Below the pieces are notes generated by a model. That model did not search any database and was not told the origin of the DNA. It was given only the letters and a program-made list of their open reading frames with translations. 15,973 nucleotides of DNA, taken from an uncultured Dorea sp. Its GTDB lineage: Bacteria > Bacillota > Clostridia > Lachnospirales > Lachnospiraceae. The first letter of the stretch is position 1; each line of letters begins with the position of its first letter. The stretch lies in contig CAKRCL010000041.1 in NCBI GenBank assembly GCA_934307335.1, positions 1 to 15,973 of the forward strand, read 5' to 3'. Both the position numbers and the translations under genes were made by a program. Below, piece after piece: positions 7,631 to 14,506 of this stretch.

Positions 7631-8304
7631 CTACTTTTTTCAATTTCCTTTTTAAAAATCTGCTTCATAAAAAAATGGCCGATTTTACCTGTACCAAAGC
7701 CTTGTTCAATGACTGGAATCCCAGTTTTTCCAAGCCCTATCCATATTCTTGCATTCATCACATTACGATTCTGAGATATCAGATCCTCTTGAAGCGGAGA
7801 AGATAGTGCCGATAAGACACAATCTACTTCTTCACCATTAATCGCATTGATCAACATGTCATCTGCTCGATTCTTAGCCGATACTTTTGCCATTCCTACA
7901 ATCTGAGCTCCCCGATAGTATCTTTCAAAATGCCCGAACATCTTCTGTCCTTCTTCTTCCGATTCTACCAAAAGATAAATCCTCTTATGCTTTCTTGCCA
8001 GATATCTTAAAAACATTTTCAAAAAAGTCTTATCCTCTGTCTCTCGTAAGCACTTATTCTCTGTAATCTGTGCTGCTTCAAGTATTGTCTTATCTCCCGC
8101 AAGCACGAGATCGAATGTTCCAACCTCATCTTTCAGTTCCGCTTTTGTTCCAAGCTCCATAAGCCCGTCTATCGTCACAAGTTCAATTACATTCACTAAA
8201 TCAGACTCCATATATGAAAGAGTTTCCCTCATGGCTTCTTTCGCTGTGCAATTGTCAATGGCTATATCTAAAACATTTATCTTACTGCTCATAATCTCAC
8301 TCAT
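7615..8304 (-). CDS. Divergent WecG/TagA/CpsF-family glycosyltransferase-like protein
   Basis: A 229-residue protein with the overall layout of family GT26, whose members add N-acetylmannosamine(-uronic acid) or related sugars to undecaprenyl-linked lipids for wall teichoic acid and polysaccharide synthesis. Recognisable pieces: VIELVTIDGLMELG (39-52), a FDLVLAGDKTI segment where the family has its catalytic aspartate loop, IYLLVESEEEGQKMF in place of the usual glycine-rich LLGG, the IVGMAKVS strand, and SSPLQE where the family has GSPKQE. Several glycines and the lysine are replaced, so activity is uncertain. A second in-frame ATG at 8292 is possible; neither start has a strong ribosome site (AAAGAG lies 10 bases before 8304). 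It has its own near-consensus promoter and a terminator, so it is a single-gene unit. The family call is moderate; function is not assignable. Confidence 0.72.
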   Translation of the reverse strand: MSEIMSSKINVLDIAIDNCTAKEAMRETLSYMESDLVNVIELVTIDGLMELGTKAELKDEVGTFDLVLAGDKTILEAAQITENKCLRETEDKTFLKMFLRYLARKHKRIYLLVESEEEGQKMFGHFERYYRGAQIVGMAKVSAKNRADDMLINAINGEEVDCVLSALSSPLQEDLISQNRNVMNARIWIGLGKTGIPVIEQGFGTGKIGHFFMKQIFKKEIEKSRKRGN

Positions 8305-8330
8305 ATTTTAAAACTCTTTGTAGCTGTTCG

Positions 8331-8362
8331 ATTATATCAGACACCTTTAAGTTTTTCAAGGT
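8331..8362 (-). promoter_or_regulatory. Strong sigma-A promoter of the WecG-like gene with an overlapping inverted repeat
   Basis: On the minus strand TTGAAA (8359-8354), a 17-base spacer and TATAAT (8336-8331), with TG just before the -10. The predicted start near 8324 is about 20 bases before the ATG at 8304. An inverted repeat ACCTT/AAGGT (8343-8347 and 8358-8362) overlaps the -35 and spacer and could be an operator. Confidence 0.75.
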
Positions 8363-8373
8363 TTCTCACAAAA

Positions 8374-8414
8374 TGTTCATATTTGTTAATATTCGTAATA
8401 TTTATCTTAATATT
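8374..8414. repeat. Four degenerate ~10-base tandem units upstream of the WecG-like promoter
   Basis: On the plus strand TGTTCATATT (8374-8383) and TGTTAATATT (8384-8393) differ at one base. They are followed by CGTAATATT (8394-8402) and TATCTTAATATT (8403-8414). All units end in ATATT with roughly one helical turn between them. They lie about 15 to 55 bases upstream of the -35 box. They could be phased protein sites or simply an AT-rich UP-like stretch. Confidence 0.4.
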
Positions 8415-8418
8415 TTTG

Positions 8419-8613
8419 TTACTTTTCCCCTTGTTTTTTCCTTTTTCTTGCAAGTATTCCCCCAATCCGTCCAGTTTCTTTCGATGAAAGCGATTTCCAT
8501 CCGTCTTTCATAACCCTATCTAAAAGCCCTAATTCATCGGCTATCTCATATTTCATTTTCTCTTCTTCCGTAAGCTGATCCAGACGAACTGGTGTATCCT
8601 TCTTTTTTGTCAT
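8419..8613 (-). CDS. Small acid-soluble spore protein, divergent alpha/beta type
   Basis: A 64-residue basic protein related to alpha/beta-type SASPs, which coat and protect DNA in the dormant spore and are degraded at germination. I chose ATG 8613 because AAAGGAG sits 7 bases before it; an 11-residue extension upstream has no ribosome site. MKYEIADELGL (20-30) matches the conserved block that holds the germination-protease cleavage site. SSKETGRIGGILARKRKK (42-59) corresponds to the second conserved DNA-binding block with its invariant GG. The spacer between blocks (LDRVMKDGWKSL) differs from the Bacillus type and fits a clostridial subgroup. A sigma-G-like promoter lies at 8662-8690. The gene implies that the organism can sporulate. 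The family call is fairly firm; the subgroup is my reading. Confidence 0.8.
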   Translation of the reverse strand: MTKKKDTPVRLDQLTEEEKMKYEIADELGLLDRVMKDGWKSLSSKETGRIGGILARKRKKQGEK

Positions 8614-8661
8614 GGCAAACTCCTTTCCTGCATATGACCGAAGCATATTTTCCTACACCAG

Positions 8662-8690
8662 TATTATTAACACATCTGCATTTCTTATTC
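8662..8690 (-). promoter_or_regulatory. Sigma-G-like promoter of the spore protein gene
   Basis: On the minus strand GAATA (8690-8686) fits the sigma-G -35 pattern G-H-A-T-R. After 17 bases AATAATA (8668-8662) fits the -10 pattern CATWHTA at 6 of 7 positions. The predicted start, near 8655, leaves a leader of about 40 bases. The site lies just after the stop of the DUF4097-type gene, whose transcript shows no clear terminator here. Confidence 0.45.
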
Positions 8691-8706
8691 ATCAAAACAT
8701 TTCCTG

Positions 8707-9519
8707 TTATTGTTCTGCCTGAAATTGAACATTTACCTCCCCCACTCCACAATCAATTGACATCGTCTTATCGGAGTGATTTTCAATCTGATATTCACTT
8801 CCAAGCTCCGTAAATTCTCTTGCACCGCACACAATACTTCCTATGTCGCAATTCAGATCATAGTTATAATCCGTCTCATCACCGATGGCAGTAAAGTTAA
8901 TCTCTCCGACACCACTTTCAAGATCTGCATCTCCCAGCGTTTTTCCGACAGCTTCGATCAGCCCCATATCACAATTCATTGTCAGATCATTTGTCAGGAA
9001 AGAATCCACTTGAACCTCACCGGCATCAACATCTATATCTAAATCTTCTGTATGAATATCTTCTATATAAATGCTGCCTGCACTCAGATTCATCTCTACT
9101 TCTTCCAGCTTATAGCCTTCTGGAATATAAATATATATTTTTGCATCTTGTGCATGATTTCGCGCGTAAATCCAGTTCCAGGCTTTTTCATTTGTTGTAA
9201 TATTTAATACTCCCTCTTCTTCGTAACACTTAAACTTAAGACTTTTGGATATTTTGTGTGTTTCTACGGTAAGCTCCTGCTGTCCTTTTGGTGCTTTTAA
9301 AATTTTTATCTCACCTGTTGCTGTATCTAGATTCAGCTCTCGAATGCCCTGATAGCTTTCCTGAACATTCGGACTATAAGTCTCTTTTATTGGAGCACGT
9401 TCTTTCACTATTTCCATCGTTGCGCCCATTCCCAGTCCAATGCCTAAAAGTGCAATACCGACTACCAACGTAATACCACAGGTCAGCCAGAATATTTTCC
9501 ATCCTTTTTTCATCTTCAC
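8707..9519 (-). CDS. DUF4097-type membrane-anchored beta-repeat protein
   Basis: A 270-residue protein with a short basic N-terminus, one membrane segment (about 9-33, rich in Gly, Leu and Ile) and a large outside part made of repeated short beta strands (patterns such as IRELNLDTATGEIKI, VEMNLSAGSIYIEDI, LDIDVDAGEVQV and MSIDCGVGEVNV). This is the DUF4097 or 'putative adhesin' fold seen with DUF1700 and PadR proteins; no molecular function is established. The outside part is acidic. The gene may start at GTG 9519, overlapping the DUF1700 stop as GTGA, or at ATG 9513; AAAGGTGG lies upstream of both. Third gene of the padR operon, so it is expected to rise when PadR is released. A role in sensing or meeting envelope stress is inference. 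Confidence 0.85.
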   Translation of the reverse strand: MKMKKGWKIFWLTCGITLVVGIALLGIGLGMGATMEIVKERAPIKETYSPNVQESYQGIRELNLDTATGEIKILKAPKGQQELTVETHKISKSLKFKCYEEEGVLNITTNEKAWNWIYARNHAQDAKIYIYIPEGYKLEEVEMNLSAGSIYIEDIHTEDLDIDVDAGEVQVDSFLTNDLTMNCDMGLIEAVGKTLGDADLESGVGEINFTAIGDETDYNYDLNCDIGSIVCGAREFTELGSEYQIENHSDKTMSIDCGVGEVNVQFQAEQ

Positions 9520-10217
9520 GCTACCACCTTTCTATGAGAGATCTTTCCCCAGAGGTACTTTATTCCCTTTGCCAGTCCACGGATCACTACTTCACAGAGT
9601 TTTCCAAATCCTACTGTTGCAACCACACCAAGAACCATTATGATCAGACCGCTGCCAATCAATGCCAATCCTGCGGCTGTCTGTGGCAGAAGTATAACGG
9701 AACCGGATATTACCAGCGAAATTCCAACAATCGCAATGGCAGCCCCGGCAATAACCAATGCAAATACTCCAGCAATGACTGTTAACACCATTGCCAGTCC
9801 TGCAGCCAGGATACCTCCGATAAGCGGAATCAAAATCGGTCCTATGATTATCACAAGAATTACAATGAAAGCTATTTTCCAAATACGGTCATTTTTCTTT
9901 TTCTGATTATCCGATGTCCCATACTGATATTCCGATGACTGCCCATTCTCCTGATGATTCATCTGATATTGCTGTCCGGCTGACTGACCTTGGCTCTGCT
10001 GACCTTGCGCTGTATTTTCCGTCTTGCCTTTTAAATCTGCTTTTATATTTTCTGCCACTTCCTCCGGAGCGCCAAATTCCCGAATAACCTGTTCTTCATT
10101 CTCTTCGCCGGCCTCATCGAAGTAATCATTATAATATTTCATAGCATCTTTTCTCTCTACTTCCGGGATGTCCTGTAAAAGCGATGCCAGTTTTGTCATA
10201 TATTCGATTCGGTTCAT
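9516..10217 (-). CDS. DUF1700 (HAAS-type) integral membrane protein
   Basis: A 233-residue protein. Residues 1-64 are the DUF1700/HAAS helical domain: MNRIEYMTKLASLLQDIP, then YYNDYFDEAGEE and REFGAPEEVAENIKADL, a pattern that in this family accompanies PadR regulators. A flexible Gln/Ser-rich linker (about 65-108) follows. From about 113 to 215 there are several hydrophobic helices rich in Ile, Val, Ala and Gly, with a basic C-terminus. The ATG overlaps the padR stop by one base (TAATG), so translation is coupled; the downstream DUF4097 gene overlaps its stop. In this gene trio the PadR protein is thought to control the membrane pair. The biochemical role is unknown, and membrane-stress or antimicrobial response is inference. 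Confidence 0.85.
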   Translation of the reverse strand: MNRIEYMTKLASLLQDIPEVERKDAMKYYNDYFDEAGEENEEQVIREFGAPEEVAENIKADLKGKTENTAQGQQSQGQSAGQQYQMNHQENGQSSEYQYGTSDNQKKKNDRIWKIAFIVILVIIIGPILIPLIGGILAAGLAMVLTVIAGVFALVIAGAAIAIVGISLVISGSVILLPQTAAGLALIGSGLIIMVLGVVATVGFGKLCEVVIRGLAKGIKYLWGKISHRKVVA

Positions 10218-10537
10218 TACTTCTCACCCCCTGCAAATAACTGATTAATCTTGTTCGTATACTGCTTCCATTCTGTCCGATACATATCAAGCTTTTCCCT
10301 TCCTGCCAAAGTCACCTTATAATATCTTCGATTTCGTCCATCATATTGTCTGTCGTACACTTCAAGACAACCATCTTTTTGTAGTCTTCGAAGAACTGGA
10401 TAGAGGGTTGATTCAGACACTTCTATCGTCTCCCGCACATCCTGTGTAATCTTATAACCATACGTGCCTTCCTCTGTCCGTGACACAACCGCCAGAACAA
10501 TCGCATCCAAAAGAGCCGCACCTGTATTAAAGACCAT
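10217..10537 (-). CDS. PadR family transcriptional repressor
   Basis: A 106-residue winged-helix regulator. I chose ATG 10537 because AGAAAGGG lies about 9 bases upstream; the longer frame would need a TTG at 10558 with no ribosome site. The N-terminal core has ALLDAIVLAVVSRTEEGTYG and then YKITQDV, as in PadR. SESTLYPVLRRLQKDGCLE (42-60) is the recognition-helix region, and YDGRNRRYYKVT (66-77) the basic wing that ends in the PadR YYxxT pattern. The C-terminal helix (about 79-102) suits the short PadR-s2 dimer type. It heads a coupled operon with DUF1700 and DUF4097 genes. Its promoter carries two matching palindromes (10626-10646 and 10657-10677), so it very likely represses its own operon. 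The signal that releases it is unknown. Confidence 0.92.
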   Translation of the reverse strand: MVFNTGAALLDAIVLAVVSRTEEGTYGYKITQDVRETIEVSESTLYPVLRRLQKDGCLEVYDRQYDGRNRRYYKVTLAGREKLDMYRTEWKQYTNKINQLFAGGEK

Positions 10538-10625
10538 TTCACCACACCCTTTCTGCAAAATCTGGATTTAACAAAAAATTGTTATGTAATTATCTTTACA
10601 GATTCACTATATTATTTTGTTTTTT

Positions 10626-10646
10626 ATATTATACGTCGTATAATAT
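10626..10646. promoter_or_regulatory. Candidate PadR operator 1 (21-bp perfect palindrome)
   Basis: Arms ATATTATACG and CGTATAATAT surround a single central T at 10636. It lies just downstream of the predicted padR start (about +6 to +26). Its outer 8 bases on each side are identical to operator 2, and the two centres are 31 bases apart, about three helical turns. Confidence 0.65.
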
Positions 10647-10656
10647 GTATTTTTGT

Positions 10657-10677
10657 ATATTATATAGCATATAATAT
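10657..10677. promoter_or_regulatory. Candidate PadR operator 2 (21-bp palindrome over the -10 box)
   Basis: Arms ATATTATAT and ATATAATAT flank AGC, with the centre at 10667. It covers the -10 box (10659-10664) and most of the spacer of the padR promoter, so a bound dimer would block RNA polymerase. Confidence 0.65.
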
Positions 10678-10687
10678 TATAAGTCAA
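10659..10687 (-). promoter_or_regulatory. Sigma-A promoter of the padR-DUF1700-DUF4097 operon
   Basis: On the minus strand TTGACT (10687-10682) and TATAAT (10664-10659) are 17 bases apart, close to consensus. The start is expected near 10652, giving a leader of about 115 bases. The leader has a small TAACAA/TTGTTA hairpin at 10569-10584. Confidence 0.8.
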
Positions 10688-10714
10688 GAAAAAGCAGACG
10701 CAAAAATTGAATAA

Positions 10715-10941
10715 CCTGCATTTTGTCTTAACAGATACTTTCGAAAAAAACAGCATCAAGTGCATATTCTACGCGACTTCCACACAATGGAGATGAAACT
10801 CCTAACATCATAGAGGCCTCTGCCGAATATGATATTTGTTTTTAGAGGTTCATCGTAATTCCCTGTGTGGGGAGCTTAGAATATGCACTTGATGCGTTCT
10901 TTTTAGTAATTAATATTTGTTATGTTAAGGTAAAATGCAGG
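10715..10941. repeat. Nested imperfect palindrome between padR and addA, possible MITE-like element
   Basis: Outer arms CCTGCATTTTGTCTTAACA (10715-10733) and TGTTAAGGTAAAATGCAGG (10923-10941) match as inverted repeats at 17 of 19 positions, and the two exceptions can form G-U pairs in RNA. Inner arms at 10753-10771 and 10877-10895 are a perfect 19-bp inverted repeat. Further inside are CCACACA/TGTGTGG, GATGAA/TTCATC and ATCATA/TATGAT pairs and the self-complementary AGAGGCCTCT. The right outer arm covers the last codons of addA. No target-site duplication is visible and no second copy is in the window. Confidence 0.6.
10744..10895 (-). ncRNA. Possible structured RNA or elaborate terminator after addA
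   Basis: On the minus strand, 29 bases after the addA stop, a 143-base segment (10895 to 10753) folds into a rod. It has a closing stem of 19 perfect pairs, an internal loop, a 7-bp CCACACA/TGTGTGG stem, an asymmetric loop, a stem with GATGAA/TTCATC and CTCTAA pairings, and an apical ATCATA/TATGAT stem. The closing stem is followed by TG and then seven T (10750-10744), the normal end of a small RNA or terminator. A weak promoter candidate, TTAACA-17-TAAAAA, lies just upstream at about 10928-10900. I cannot match it to a known RNA family. Confidence 0.45.
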
Positions 10942-13900
10942 CTTCCCCCAATGTAAAAGAATACAACACTTTCTCTTTTACTTTCTTCCCGGTAATCTGC
11001 TCCAATGCCCTGCCATAATAATTTAACTGGGCATGATATTTCTCTGCCAATTCTTCTATCCTATATATTTTATCCGTCTTATAATCCAGCACGACCAGTC
11101 CGTCCTCTTCCTCAAAGTAGACATCAATAATTCCTTGTACAAGAGCAAACTCTCCTTCTGGCTCATCCGGATACAGCTCCTGTTCCGGTATTCCCAGAAC
11201 AAATGGCTGCTCTTTCCAAAGTTTTCCACAGCTCGCTCCGACTCTCATTCTTTTTCCCACAGAACTGCGAAGAAATTTCAACACATCTTTCGTTTGTACC
11301 GAATCTGCCATTTCTCTGGTCATTCGTCCTTGAGATACAAATGTTTCAATTGTATCATTAAGCAACTGGCTATCATAATTTTGCCTAAAATCAATCAATT
11401 CCATAACCCGGTGATATGCTGTTCCTCTGGAAGCGCCTGTCAATACTTCTTCTTTTGACAAGAATTTCGGAAGAAGTGGTACAACCTCCGGTTCTTCATA
11501 GACAATTTCTCCTAATGCTCCCTCGTCATCAATCATTTCTGCCTGATATGCCATTTTCTTTAATTCAGATACCGTAAATTTCATTTTTCTCGTATTGCTC
11601 TTCGGATATTGGTATTGATAAGAAAACTGTTCATCAATTGTCTGTCTGACATTTGCATCATATTCAGCATTCGTATCCCATCTTCGCAAAATTTCTTCTT
11701 GTATATATCCTGCCGCCTCCGTTTCCACTTCTTCACTTACAAGATCTTCTAATAACATTTCTTTAAAAATGATTGGAATATCGGATGGCACTTTCTTAAG
11801 AGCAGGTATGATCCAGTCGAGATATTGTATCGCTTTACTTCTCTTTGCATAAGTCAATGTCTTTTCAAATTTCAGTTTCAAATTATCACAAGTACCTGTG
11901 ATAATCAGCTTTTCTTTTGCTCGTGTAAGCGCAACATAAAGAACTCTCAGTTCTTCACCCAGACTGTCCAACGTCGCTTCATTTTGTATTACCTTTTTCA
12001 CCAGACTTGGGATTTTTGTTCTTTTTTCAAGATCAATTGTATCCATTCCTACCCCGAGACGCGCATGGATAATGACTTGACCGGCCAGATCCATCTGATT
12101 AAATTTTTTACCGGTTCCAGAAACAAATACAATTGGAAATTCAAGTCCTTTGCTTTTATGAATCGTCATAACACGAACTGTATCTGAATTTTCATCCTCC
12201 AGACTTGCTTCTCCGCAATCAACCTCAAATTTCTGTAACTGCTCCATATAACGTATAAAATGAAAAAGTCCTTTATAGCTCGTAGATTGAAATGCCTGTG
12301 CCTTCGTAATCAACATATCTACATTCGCCTGTCGTTGAACACCACCTGGCATTGCCGAGATAAATTGCTCATATCCGGTCTGAGCCAGAATTTTTCGAAG
12401 AAGCTCATGAATCGGCGTATATGGTACTATTTTTCGAAACTCGTCCATTTTCCCGAACAATGCTTTTAATTTTCTGCGTATTTCTTCATTTTCGCCCTTT
12501 TCCAAATATGATTCTACTGCCTGATAAAATGGAATTCCTGTTCCTTCAGAACTTCGGATAATTGCCATTTCTTCTCCATCTAATCCGCAAAATGCAGAAG
12601 TCAGAACTGCTGCCAGCGGAATGTCCTGTTTCCGATTATCCAGAATCCGCAAGTAATCTAATAATACGCCTATTTCCTGCGTTGCAAAATACCCTTCTTT
12701 TGTTCCTGCAAATGCCGGGATGCCTTCTCGATTTAATTCCTGTACAAATACGTCAGCAATCCCCTTCATGTTTCTTGTCAAGACAACAATGTCGGAGTAT
12801 TTGACCGGTCGAAGCTCACCAGTCTTTTTATCCAGAACTTTCTGTTGCTCCATCAGACTGCGAATCCGCGCCGCAATCATACGAGCCTCCAGTTCTTGCT
12901 TTGATGCTTTTACCGGATAATCATAGGCTTTCTGGTCTGTATTTAGCACAAGTACTTCTGTCTCACATCCCGGATTTTCCGGATAATCTGCCCCTACATA
13001 TAGTGCTGCCTGATCATCATAATCAATTTCTCCAAGATCGCGCAGCATAATCTGTTTAAAAATGTAATTCACACTGTCTAACACTTCTTTCCGACTTCGG
13101 AAATTTTTATGCAGATCTATACGCTGTTTTGGTCCATTTTCCTGATCATACGTATCAAATTTTTCCATAAATAGCTCTGGTCTGGACAAGCGGAAACTAT
13201 AAATACTCTGCTTTACATCTCCTACCATGAAAATGTTATATTTTCCCTTTGAGATGCCTGAAATACTTGTAAGAATTGTTTCCTGTATCAGATTACTGTC
13301 TTGGTATTCATCAATCATAATCTCACGGAACTGTTCCTGATACTCTTTTGCTACTTCAGACGGTTCAAATCCGTCTTCCGTCTTCTTTGCAAGTATCTGC
13401 AACGCAAATTGTTCCATATCTGAAAAATCAATTATATTTTCCTGACGTTTTTTCTCATCAAATCTTTTCGCAAAACGTTTTACCAGTTCCACTAGTTCTT
13501 CCATATATGGAAAACAGATTTTCATATCTTTTGCCATTTCTTGCGGACTCTGATAAAAATAATCGTCTTTTAGTTCATCGACAATATCTTTCATCTGCTC
13601 TCTCAGGTTCTTAACTTCTTCTATTTTTTCTTTGGAGACATTCTTATCCCGACACGGTCGAAGTTTTCCCCAATCTGCCAATACAATATTTTCAGACATT
13701 TCCTGATAATTTTCTGCCTGTAAAAGATTGGATACGGTACGTAAATTCAGTTGAAGTGTTTCTTCGTAAACATTCGGTCCATCTTCTTCCAGACTAAGTT
13801 CCAGTGCCTGATTTCCCAAATTTTCTGCTTCTTGCAGATATTTCTTTGCCCATGCAACTATTTTCTTTCCATAGTCACTATTTTTTAAATCTTCTGCAGT

Positions 13901-14506
13901 ATTGATTCGATACGCTTGCGCACAGGCATCCAGCCATCCTTCTCCATCCGGATAACTTCTGCTATAGTCATAAGCTTTTTGAATCATTTCTTCCAGCTTT
14001 TTATCATCTCTTTTCCCACCATAGGCATTCGAAAACCGCAAAAATCTTTCACTTTTTTCTGCATACTTTTCTTCCAGAATATCATCTAGCACATCATGTC
14101 TAAGGAGCTTTAATTCGCCCTCTTCTGCTGTACGAAATCCCGGATCAATATCAATTGCATGAAAATGATCACGTATTACAGAAAGACAAAAACTATGAAT
14201 TGTTGTGATCTGCGCATTATGAATCAGTGTTGCCTGACGTTTCAAATGTTCATGCTCAGGATTTTCCTCCAAAGCATTCTCGATTGCTGCTCGAATACGC
14301 TCTTTCATCTCTCCTGCGGCAGCCTCTGTAAATGTTACGATCAGCAACTCATCTACATCAACGGGATGTTTTTCATCTGTCAACATCTGTATAATACGCT
14401 CTACCAGTACGGCTGTTTTCCCAGATCCTGCAGCTGCGGACACAAGAATATTACGGTCTCTGAGATCAATAACCTTTTGCTGTTGTTCTGTCCACATTAC
14501 TCCCAT
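10925..14506 (-). CDS. addA: ATP-dependent helicase/nuclease subunit A (AddA)
   Basis: Motor and nuclease subunit of AddAB, which binds broken DNA ends, unwinds and trims them, and loads RecA. At 1193 residues it is of normal length. It is a UvrD-like SF1 helicase with Walker A AAAGSGKT at 24-31, the FTEAAAGEMKERI motif at 59-71, Walker B IMIDEYQDSN at 396-405, QSIYSFR at 433-439, and the late helicase motifs VMTIHKSKGLEFP and LYVALTRAKEK. The C-terminal PD-(D/E)XK nuclease is complete: D1128 (GIID), D1141 and K1143 in LDYKTDK, and QxxxY at Q1160/Y1164. ATG 14506 has AAGGGAG 7 bases upstream; the gene overlaps addB by 10 bases, so the two are coupled. The last residues, ACILP, are encoded by the outer arm of a palindrome (10923-10941) and follow the usual SFTLGE ending. 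Confidence 0.97.
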   Translation of the reverse strand: MGVMWTEQQQKVIDLRDRNILVSAAAGSGKTAVLVERIIQMLTDEKHPVDVDELLIVTFTEAAAGEMKERIRAAIENALEENPEHEHLKRQATLIHNAQITTIHSFCLSVIRDHFHAIDIDPGFRTAEEGELKLLRHDVLDDILEEKYAEKSERFLRFSNAYGGKRDDKKLEEMIQKAYDYSRSYPDGEGWLDACAQAYRINTAEDLKNSDYGKKIVAWAKKYLQEAENLGNQALELSLEEDGPNVYEETLQLNLRTVSNLLQAENYQEMSENIVLADWGKLRPCRDKNVSKEKIEEVKNLREQMKDIVDELKDDYFYQSPQEMAKDMKICFPYMEELVELVKRFAKRFDEKKRQENIIDFSDMEQFALQILAKKTEDGFEPSEVAKEYQEQFREIMIDEYQDSNLIQETILTSISGISKGKYNIFMVGDVKQSIYSFRLSRPELFMEKFDTYDQENGPKQRIDLHKNFRSRKEVLDSVNYIFKQIMLRDLGEIDYDDQAALYVGADYPENPGCETEVLVLNTDQKAYDYPVKASKQELEARMIAARIRSLMEQQKVLDKKTGELRPVKYSDIVVLTRNMKGIADVFVQELNREGIPAFAGTKEGYFATQEIGVLLDYLRILDNRKQDIPLAAVLTSAFCGLDGEEMAIIRSSEGTGIPFYQAVESYLEKGENEEIRRKLKALFGKMDEFRKIVPYTPIHELLRKILAQTGYEQFISAMPGGVQRQANVDMLITKAQAFQSTSYKGLFHFIRYMEQLQKFEVDCGEASLEDENSDTVRVMTIHKSKGLEFPIVFVSGTGKKFNQMDLAGQVIIHARLGVGMDTIDLEKRTKIPSLVKKVIQNEATLDSLGEELRVLYVALTRAKEKLIITGTCDNLKLKFEKTLTYAKRSKAIQYLDWIIPALKKVPSDIPIIFKEMLLEDLVSEEVETEAAGYIQEEILRRWDTNAEYDANVRQTIDEQFSYQYQYPKSNTRKMKFTVSELKKMAYQAEMIDDEGALGEIVYEEPEVVPLLPKFLSKEEVLTGASRGTAYHRVMELIDFRQNYDSQLLNDTIETFVSQGRMTREMADSVQTKDVLKFLRSSVGKRMRVGASCGKLWKEQPFVLGIPEQELYPDEPEGEFALVQGIIDVYFEEEDGLVVLDYKTDKIYRIEELAEKYHAQLNYYGRALEQITGKKVKEKVLYSFTLGEACILP

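Noticed and set aside
9592..9882. Reading frame rich in Cys, His and Asn on the minus strand within the DUF1700 gene
   Set aside because: It is a shifted frame of the hydrophobic coding region, with no ribosome site and an unnatural composition.
10538..10558. Seven-residue extension of PadR from TTG 10558
   Set aside because: There is no ribosome site before it, and ATG 10537 has AGAAAGGG upstream and matches the usual PadR N-terminus.
10753..10895. 6S RNA
   Set aside because: The rod with internal loops is only superficially similar. It is short, the closing stem is unusually perfect, and I could not see the conserved central-bubble features.
10715..10941. Target-site duplication flanking the nested palindrome
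   Set aside because: The bases outside the outer arms (ATAA on the left, CTTC on the right) do not match, so insertion by a transposase is not shown.
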